Below are positions 60,301-64,000 of a stretch of 64,000 bases of DNA, piece after piece. The stretch's first letter is position 1; each line of letters starts with the position of its first letter. Made by a program: the position numbers and the translations under genes. Under the pieces are notes generated by a model that did no database searches, was not told the origin of the DNA, and saw nothing but the letters and a program-made list of their open reading frames with translations. The DNA is from Patiria pectinifera (taxonomy: Eukaryota > Echinodermata > Asteroidea > Valvatida > Asterinidae). Location of the stretch: the NCBI GenBank assembly GCA_029964075.1, contig CM057141.1, positions 10,292,001-10,356,000 of the forward strand. The letters are read 5' to 3'.

Positions 60301-63300
60301 TAAACCAATGAAATGAACTCTCCAGAGTCTCCTTATAATCTTTATAATCTTATAATCTTGCAAAAAAAAGGCAGGGGAAAGTGGCCAGGAATCACCTTAT
60401 CACAGAGCATCTAGAATCCAAAATTGTCCAGGGCCTGCTTCACGCTGTAAGGGCTTCATGTTGTGCACTCGCCTTAGTCCTTGACGAACAAATTCCCCCA
60501 TGTAATAATTTCACCCTGTCTAGGACACTGATTAAGAATACATGTGGAACAACGATTAACGCGCAGGTCTGCACAAAATTATGGGACTACAAAGCATCAG
60601 TATTATATTGCATGTAACTCGCACTGTTGAATATTTAAACAGCTTACGCAAAATTCATTCATCGACTATAATCTGTTGCCATGGCATGATGAACAATATC
60701 CCTTCAATATTAGTGCCCATGCAATGTAATTTTTTTAATGCAATCCTTAAAAATGTAACTTTGTGTCCCATTTTAACCTTATTTTAATTTTCGTTTTGCC
60801 ATTTTCAAGAGTATTTTGGTGCCTTTTTTTGTTCTTATGGTGATGCAAATTTCCATATTCATGAGCAAAACTGTGATGTCATTCCGGGCAGAAAACTCAA
60901 TGCTACAGCTTTTTCAGCACAAAATGTTGCCAGAATTTTGGATATATTTCTGTCGCAAAGTTTTTCTTTGGTGATTCGTTATTGTGTCAGAACATGGCAG
61001 TAAGCCAATAGGCAACCTTTCTCAAAAATGTTTTCAGTGAACACATATTGGGTTCACAATTTGAACAGCAAACCGCTAATAAACTGCTTCCTGAAATGAC
61101 ATTACAGCAAAATCACTCTCAGTTGTCCGTTAAAGCATGGAATTTTAAAAAATGTTTAAAGAAGTGCTCTTTTAACTAAAATAACTAAAAAAGGGATGTC
61201 AAATAGTTTTCATACATTTAAGTGGAGTAGAAAATTAAACAAACTGTGTTCCTAAGAAAATGTCATCACATGGACCCTGTAAATGATTAAACGCACAAAC
61301 CATACACAAAGGGGTTTTTTAAGGTTGGCCGGACTTGGCCCCCCTTGTTTTCAAATTCCTGGCTACGCCTGTGCTAGGTGGAGAGAAACAAGTGGAGGTG
61401 AAGTGGCTAGCCTGCAGGATGCAACATGTGGCCCCAAGCTTGATTGGGATTCCTGACCTTCTGATCTTAAGTCACACAGCTTAACAACGAGGCCTATGCC
61501 CAAAAGGGAACTGGCATGCATGGTCAATACGGCTCGCTCAATGACGGCCATCTCTGTACGAAAACTGCAACTACGTACGCATTGTGCAGTGTTGAAAATG
61601 TTCCTAACATGCAGGCTTGTTGCTCGACATGTGTTCGAAATACGACGCAGCTGTTGCGCGTTGTGCAAGTTGAAGCTCAAAATGCTGATGCACGTGGATG
61701 GTCTGTAGGAAATGACGTCATTTGAACGAGACCTATTATGAACTATTAATGCAGAGTTTCAAATTCAAACACACTTACATCATTTTACATCACATCACAT
61801 ATTACATCACACTTACATCACTTAGAGTCATGCAACAAACAGTTGGGAAAATGTCAAACGCTTGTTTTTAAATTCACCTCTGAACATGTTGTGTACAGGG
61901 ATGAAGGAAACTTGGTCTTCAATTGAACAATATGCTTTTTATCCTGTGATTTCAGGGATATTTAACAACTTGCACATCGGTGAGATTCTGTGTTAAAGAT
62001 GTTGCATTCTGCCATTCTTATATAGGCCTATAACATTTTTTTTTTTAAAACAGATGTTATGCAGAGATTCAGATTTTCTTTACACTGGAATACATTTTGT
62101 TCTTACTGACCATACAGGTTGACATAAAGGTGAAAGTTGTATTACTTCTTTAAAAATCAATAGTACTTTTAAATACTACAGACTTTTAAATACTGTTAGA
62201 TGGGTGAAAAATATAAAGCTGGCTTTCACACTGTTTTTTTTAAGAATGTTCTTATTTTACCCCTCAAACCAGAAATTCTTGGCACAGAGTTAGAAGGCAC
62301 ACTAGGCAACATTGAGGTGGACTTGGACGCCAGATTCGCTTCAATCCGAACCCAGGAAACTAACTTAGGTAATAAACAGGTGCTTGATAATGGATTACAA
62401 GTCATTGTAAGTCCATCACAAGTCATCCAACTCAAAAGCTATTCAAATGAAGTGGGTCAAAGGCATTCATTTGTTATTTTTATCCCCCTGTTTCTTGTGA
62501 CTGGACTTGCGAATGGTCTTTTGAATACCTATGACAGCACTTGTGATACACATGTGATCCATTACAAGACTTCGAGACAGCACGGGTAATAAGCCAGTTG
62601 ATATTTCAGCTGTGCTAATACAATTTTTTGTTTTGGGTTTTTACAATATCCCACTTGCATGCAAAATTGTAGTAGGTACCAATGGAATTAAAGGGAATGT
62701 ACAGCATATGCTTTTGTTGTAATTTTCAGAAATAAATGGATTTGGAGGATTAGTATGTTAAAACAAATATTGTTAAACTGACTTTGTTTCACGTTTTGGG
62801 TTCTTAGAGTTGTAAAATCCAAGAAAACCAATCCTGTTCGTGTAGTCTGGTTCCCTGACTCCACTTAAGGTGAAACAAAGCAATTAATAGACGTTGGGGA
62901 ATTATAAGGTCAGAGAATCAGTCTAGCTGACTTGTACCCCTTCACAGGTGAGTAATCAATTGCAAGGAAAATGCGGAATAACTAAATATGAAAAATTAGG
63001 AGCAGTTTTACAAAAAAGCCAGTTTTCTCCAACGCTGGTCGGCTGACCAGCGTTGGGAATTGATACAAAAATACGACTTTACTTAAAAATGTCAGCACAC
63101 CAAAAGCCACGATTGTTCAAGATGCTTTAGACTGTCATTCCCCAACAGTCCAGTAAAGAATTTCGTGGTAACTTGATCATTTTGTTTTTGATGTTTGCAA
63201 ATGTTGTATCTTCCCTTTAAAGAAACAGTTCTTGTACATGTACAAATGTGAGTGAAAAATTTCCCCTTCCAAACCCCCCCCCCCCCCCATTGTACAGCAT

Positions 63301-63814
63301 AAGGATGCTATGTGTGTTCCAATGTTTGTGCACAGCAAGTGTCCGTCTTCTCTTTGCTTGCATGAAAGAATGCGAAATGAGGATTCAGTAATTACCATGT
63401 ACGCATAGACTTCTTTGCAAAGTTGACAACATGAAATCTTGTTTAGCATATGTGCAATGTCGTATAATTATAATTTACAAAATCTGCCAGAAATCAAAAG
63501 AAACGCAAATACCCGTCAGAACATTTGCAGTATTTACAAAACGTACACTGAAAATTCAGTATTCCTACATGTATACTGGGAATTTAGAGAATGTTAGAAC
63601 TTTGCATCTGAGGGTTGAAATGGTCACTGTTTTCTTTCTATTATAGGGAACTTTGTGACTGACATAATGCTGGCCTCCACCAATGCCGATGTAGCATTGC
63701 TGAATTCAGGGACTTTCCGGTCCGACATGATCCACCCAGCTGGCTGGTTTAAGAAGAAAGACCTGACGTGTCTCCTGCCAATGGTTGACTCGTTGGTTGT
63801 GCTTCAATTAACTG
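36228..63814 (+). CDS. 5'-nucleotidase/UshA-family metallophosphoesterase, CG11883-like (9 exons, 3' end outside window)
   Basis: Join 36228..36318, 49456..49710, 51353..51439, 52068..52207, 52868..52993, 54919..55041, 56550..56718, 62273..62368, 63647..63814: 1255 nt, 418 codons plus one base, no internal stop. All introns are GT-AG and phases match at every junction. The N-terminal calcineurin-like phosphoesterase domain shows HFNDVYN (Asp72), FFSGD (Asp109), YGNHDFDFG (Asn141-His142), ALTHM (His243) and GGHDHDY (His266, His268), the dinuclear metal ligands of the fold. The first motif has Tyr74 where bacterial and ecto-5'-nucleotidases have His (DxH), as I recall for the CG11883 subfamily. 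The C-terminal nucleotidase domain starts around residue 345 (IRTQETNLGNF) and has NSGTFR (382-387), equivalent to the substrate-binding NGG.IR. Family members run about 550-600 residues, so roughly 150 or more are missing to the right. Probable role: metal-dependent hydrolysis of nucleotides or other phosphoesters; substrate unknown. No signal peptide; the proposed N-terminus suggests a cytoplasmic-face membrane protein. Confidence 0.9.
37753..38163. mobile_element. ~410-bp MITE in intron 1
   Basis: GGCAAAATGAGACGGAGCCG and GGCA at left are inverted at 38138..38163 (CTGCCCGGTTCTGTCTCATT, TTGCC). Interior AT-rich, without coding. No clear target duplication. Confidence 0.6.
38164..39609. other. 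intron 1 sequence without a recognised element
   Basis: Contains short ACATGTAC runs (38432, 38568) and repeated CATAGACC strings (38950, 39390, 39563), but no paired termini or coding frame that I can support. Confidence 0.4.
39610..41499 (-). mobile_element. Helitron-like unit (second family), with a Mutator-like insertion
   Basis: The 3' end reads, on the minus strand, GGCCCAACACC, hairpin GTTGTTCCTACAAC, then CTAG (39610..39613). The body shares TGACGTCATGATGATGTAAT, AGTGGGTTGTGCATTCATG and CCGCTAGAGGACGCT modules with the next units. The next unit's CTAG is at 41500, so units run head to tail. The 40094..40825 element interrupts it. Confidence 0.5.
40094..40825. mobile_element. 732-bp Mutator-like non-autonomous element with 9-bp target duplication
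   Basis: Ends GGGTCGCACTAAAAAGCG and inverse of GGTCATACTAAAAAGCG. Inside each end GCGTCAACACA is repeated about five times, in inverted orientation at the two ends. GCCAAATCT at 40085..40093 is repeated at 40826..40834; 9-bp duplications and repeated long inverted ends fit the MULE superfamily. The interior has GGCCGTTGTCCGCCATCTTG (40312) but no transposase. Confidence 0.8.
41539..41645 (+). repeat. (TTGATG)n/(TTGATTG)n array, short copy
   Basis: Same motif and same position in the unit (just inside the CTAG end) as the giant array at 43277..45750. Open frames read only Ser/Thr/Asn/Gln runs. Confidence 0.85.
42131..42333 (-). mobile_element. 203-bp hAT-type MITE, CAGTGGCGTAGCC family
   Basis: Ends CAGTGGCGTAGCCA and ...AGCTACACCACTG. 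The 8-bp GCTGCATG stands at 42123..42130 and 42334..42341. It is the inverse of the 47565 copy, sharing GCCCCCCCCATGAAATG. G/C homopolymers of up to 13. Confidence 0.88.
43277..44550 (+). repeat. large TTGATG / TTGATTG array, part 1
   Basis: About 1.27 kb of GTTGATGTTGATTGTTGATG-like sequence with CTG, TTAATG and GTCGATG variants. Higher-order blocks around TTTTGATGCTGATTG recur. The minus-strand 210- and 180-codon frames are translations of it (NINNQHQQST) and are not genes. Confidence 0.92.
44788..45745 (+). repeat. large TTGATG / TTGATTG array, part 2
   Basis: Second copy of the array inside the tandem duplication, ending at GTTGAGGGTTGAAAATAGCG. That end sequence also closes the short array at 41645, so it is the fixed right border of the array in this element family. 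Confidence 0.92.
45750..47217 (-). mobile_element. body of a Helitron-like unit (second family)
   Basis: Continues the unit begun at 44733: AGGTCTTGTCTGCATTAAGG, CCTGCCGCTAGAGGGCGCTC, CACTTCCGGTTTTGACC and TGACGTCATGATGACGTAAT modules. Ends in a GGTGTTGGGC / GCCCAACACC pair near 46990..47050. Confidence 0.45.
47218..48845 (-). mobile_element. Helitron-like unit of the first family, minus strand
   Basis: 3' end CTAG at 47218..47221 beside ATGTCTGTTTCCAACAGAAC and GGGCTTTTCCGCAT; 5' end near 48822..48845 (inverse of TTTTTGTTCCACC). TGACGTCA dyads and TTTCAACCCAATC modules throughout. Carries a hAT-type MITE at 47565. Confidence 0.6.
47565..47769 (+). mobile_element. 205-bp hAT-type MITE, CAGTGGCGTAGCC family
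   Basis: Ends CAGTGGCGTAGCCAGGAATT and ...GTGGCTATGCCACTG. The 8-bp CGTCACAT stands at 47557..47564 and 47770..47777. Same family as 42131..42333, opposite orientation. Confidence 0.9.
49456..49710 (+). CDS. nucleotidase exon 2 (metal motifs I and II)
   Basis: Acceptor in a T-rich tract ending CTAAG at 49455; donor ATCA|GTAAGT after 49710. Residues 31-115. A basic, Ser/Pro-rich linker (SPTPSHKSARQRQ) precedes the catalytic domain, which opens with SLTLLHFNDVYNVEP and reaches FFSGDALNPS. A stop (TAA 49452..49454) closes the frame just before the exon, so it cannot extend left. GC is much higher than in the flanking introns. Confidence 0.93.
50548..51076 (+). mobile_element. ~530-bp MITE in intron 2, copy 1 of 3
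   Basis: Inverted ends TTAAAGGGAATATACATCAT and CCTTTAAGG side. Interior GTAGTCTGGTTCCCTGACTC faces GGTCAGGGAACCAGTCTAGC, and a TCCAACACTGATCGGCCGAT dyad follows. An 18-base G run lies at ~50607. Confidence 0.8.
51353..51439 (+). CDS. nucleotidase exon 3 (GNHDF motif)
   Basis: Acceptor TTTTCACAG|TGAGC, donor TTTCG|GTAATC. It begins by completing Met116 and reads MSSVTRGRHMVPILNALK through AVYGNHDF. The split codon is completed by exon 4 to give the invariant GNHDFDFG. Phase 1 at both ends. Confidence 0.95.
51639..52001. mobile_element. ~360-bp MITE with TTAGGCCAAAAAAAA ends, intron 3
   Basis: TTAGGCCAAAAAAAAAAAA at left, TTTTTTTTGGCCTTA at right. TCTGGTCAGA near the left end and GACCAGAGATC near the right. 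End-related to the 10773..11807 element, interior different. Stops 67 bp before exon 4. Confidence 0.7.
52068..52207 (+). CDS. nucleotidase exon 4
   Basis: Acceptor CTCCAAAG|ACTTTGG, donor AAAAAG|GTAGAC. Residues 145-191, from DFGVDELEDIV through FPWMISNVID to VTCQGKK. This is the usual segment after GNHD that lies over the active site. It ends in phase 0. Confidence 0.94.
52868..52993 (+). CDS. nucleotidase exon 5
   Basis: Acceptor AAATTTCAG|ATCGG, donor CAACAG|GTGAAG. Residues 192-233: IGLIGLVEEEWLVTL, then YLDFVEQGKKLAQELKQQ. The first strand is the central beta-strand of the phosphoesterase fold; the second part is the helix before the THM motif. Phase 0 at both ends. Confidence 0.94.
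54030..54345 (+). pseudogene. zinc-finger remnant, probably hAT/BED-type DNA transposon 5' exon
   Basis: ATG at 54030 in strong context opens MAAPKLILWDRKEINQCESL and stops at 54099..54101. Beyond it lies WFWDSVIIDGHQH, then in another frame CNVCNDIINYASSGKKSLVS, AHVKHPKHIKAW (C-x2-C ... H-x3-H spacing) up to GAGGTAAC near 54320. This resembles the N-terminal zinc finger of hAT-type transposases. A stop and at least one frame shift separate the parts, so it is not functional as it stands. CpG-rich upstream sequence (53800..54030) may be its old promoter. Confidence 0.42.
54430..54600. mobile_element. fragment of the 22326-type hAT MITE
   Basis: CAGATTGCACCACAGAGCAT, GGGGCCCTTAAGCGGGCCCC and CCACGCCGTAATT match, inverted, the interior of 22326..22657. 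A weaker echo lies at 60370..60480. Confidence 0.6.
54919..55041 (+). CDS. nucleotidase exon 6 (THM and GGHDH motifs)
   Basis: Acceptor CCTTCTGCAG|GGAGC, donor ATGGAG|GTAACC. Residues 234-274, with YVIALTHMRMPND and LILGGHDHDYELME, which supply metal ligands His243, His266 and His268. This is the most diagnostic exon for the family. Phase 0 at both ends. Confidence 0.95.
55224..55755 (-). mobile_element. ~530-bp MITE in intron 6, copy 2 of 3 (inverted)
   Basis: Reverse orientation of the 50548 family: GTTAAAGGGAATATACAAAA at left, ATGTACATTCCCTTTAAA at right, with GTCAGGGAACCAGACTAC inside. Confidence 0.78.
56550..56718 (+). CDS. nucleotidase exon 7
   Basis: Acceptor TTTTCTTGCAG|CGGAAC, donor TACAAAA|GTAAGT. 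Residues 275-330 plus the first base of Lys331: NGKFIVKSGTDFRTLSQLQL up to VKEIITNYK. It covers the end of the catalytic domain and the linker helix. Phase 1 at its end pairs with exon 8. Confidence 0.94.
56719..58082. other. intron 7, first part, no recognised element
   Basis: Donor-proximal intron sequence with a G12 run near 56860 and CCCGTACG/ACATGTAC words. The stretch 57240..57600 is loosely similar to 59390..59710 (GTAAAACTC..., GGACCTGTT.TTCT.AGGA.AAAACAA), perhaps two old copies of one element. Confidence 0.4.
58083..58945 (-). pseudogene. LINE endonuclease fragment in intron 7
   Basis: Minus strand: VATLCMLNARSIKNKADEFI, DVVGISETWL, YSFHHIPRASKHGGGVGLL (AP-endonuclease N-terminus with N...R.S.KN and SETWL), then IYRPPGFPVSAFLDEFAPF and, in another frame, FNIHMDNPSAANPSQFLDVL. 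These are CR1/Jockey-type endonuclease blocks. At least two frame changes and no RT domain; antisense to the host gene. Confidence 0.85.
59971..60220. mobile_element. 250-bp near-perfect hairpin MITE (TATAAGCCGC family)
   Basis: TTTGGAAAAGGGATTACCGT... to ...ACGGTAATCCCTTTTCCAAA. Arms of ~115 bp pair almost without mismatch, with GGCGTATAAGCCGCA blocks and a short loop around GCGGTGCGGCTAATATG. The ACCGTAATTTTTGGAATATA end is a motif I recall from short elements in several animal genomes. Confidence 0.85.
60221..62272. other. intron 7, last part, mostly unassigned
   Basis: AT-rich. Contains a degraded hAT-MITE echo (60370..60480), a TGGCCGGACTTGGCCCCCCT end-like fragment (61325..61375), the SINE-like segment and ACATCACATT simple sequence (61775..61820). 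No host exon is needed here, because exon 7 joins exon 8 in phase. Confidence 0.5.
61400..61510 (-). repeat. possible tRNA-derived SINE head, decayed
   Basis: On the minus strand GGCCTCGTTGTTAAGCTGTG ... CAGAAGGTCAGGAATCCCAA resembles a worn A box and B box. Boxes have mismatches; low certainty. Confidence 0.35.
62273..62368 (+). CDS. nucleotidase exon 8
   Basis: Acceptor CTCAAACCAG|AAATTC, donor ACTTAG|GTAATA. It completes Lys331 and reads ILGTELEGTLGNIEVDLDAR then FASIRTQETNL. The join NYK-K-ILGTELE needs no extra exon in the 5.5-kb intron before it. It opens the C-terminal nucleotidase domain. Confidence 0.93.
62688..63220 (+). mobile_element. ~530-bp MITE in intron 8, copy 3 of 3
   Basis: TTAAAGGGAATGTACAGCAT at left, TGTATCTTCCCTTTAA at right; GTAGTCTGGTTCCCTGACTC and TCCAACGCTGGTCGGCTGAC inside as in copies 1 and 2. 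Confidence 0.8.
63647..63814 (+). CDS. nucleotidase exon 9 (NSGTFR substrate motif)
   Basis: Acceptor TTCTATTATAG|GGAAC, donor AACTG|GTAATT. Residues 363-418: GNFVTDIMLASTNADVALLN, then SGTFRSDMIHPAGWFKKKDL. Matches the 5'-nucleotidase C-terminal domain with the Asn...Arg substrate motif. The open phase-1 donor shows that the gene continues beyond 64000. Confidence 0.94.
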
Positions 63815-64000
63815 GTAATTACAGCATTTAAGAAAGGAATTGAAAAGATTTGGAAGATTGATCTTGGTTTGTTTTACTTCAAGTTGCAAAACACACTCCG
63901 TATGTTATTTTAGGGATCTCGCGGCCTGCGAAAAACCTGGAAAATTCATGGAATTTTATTTTCAATTTTCGGGTCTGGAGAAGTCTTTGAAATTTGTAAA

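Noticed and set aside
61956-61992. Possible micro-exon with AG and GT borders in intron 7
   Set aside because: Exon 7 joins exon 8 in phase and in family register (NYK-K-ILGTE); adding 35 nt would break the frame.

Overview
The window is animal nuclear DNA: one host gene split by phase-matched GT-AG introns, set in about 50 kb of layered repeats. Several CpG-rich segments, abundant ACATGTAC-type simple sequence, very many short inverted-repeat transposons and decayed LINEs suggest a marine invertebrate, possibly a deuterostome (lancelet, hemichordate or echinoderm). The species is an inference; nothing here fixes it.

Host gene. Nine coding exons on the + strand (36228 to beyond the right edge) encode at least 418 residues of a 5'-nucleotidase/UshA-type metallophosphoesterase of the kind called CG11883-like in flies. 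Exons 2-9 form a continuous reading frame with matching phases and intact metal-site motifs. I propose a first coding exon 13.1 kb upstream (36228..36318). Its phase fits exactly, an in-frame stop lies upstream, and it starts MGTTCS, a classic N-myristoyl plus palmitoyl-Cys signal. The C-terminus lies past the window. A CpG-rich promoter-like segment with a good splice donor lies at 32229..32542 and may be its (untranslated) start.

Repeats, left to right. 1..7376: head-to-tail array of ~2.9-kb units, rich in TGACGTCA palindromes, each ending in a hairpin followed by CTAG, as in Helitron-like rolling-circle elements. 7377..12200: two related inverted-repeat elements, a 0.57-kb tandem duplication and scattered ACATCCACAAC motifs. 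12816..21713: nested MITEs and a very large fold-back region, including a near-perfect B-A'-B(inverted) palindrome (16344..17551) between hairpins. 21786..24193: an 18-21-bp minisatellite, once alone and once as the inverted arms of a fold-back element. 24190..30880: LINE pieces and an inverted-repeat element, then more Helitron-like sequence on the minus strand. 31420..31890: minisatellite.

Intron 1 of the nucleotidase gene (36319..49455) is largely a pile of minus-strand Helitron-like units (39610..48845). These carry intact insertions with target duplications: a 732-bp Mutator-like element (9-bp duplication) and two ~204-bp hAT-type MITEs (8-bp duplications). A ~2.4-kb TTGATG-rich array within a recent 1511-bp tandem duplication is also there. 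Later introns hold three copies of a ~530-bp MITE, a LINE endonuclease fragment, a zinc-finger remnant and a 250-bp perfect-looking hairpin. I saw no retrovirus, LTR element, Polinton or toxin gene.
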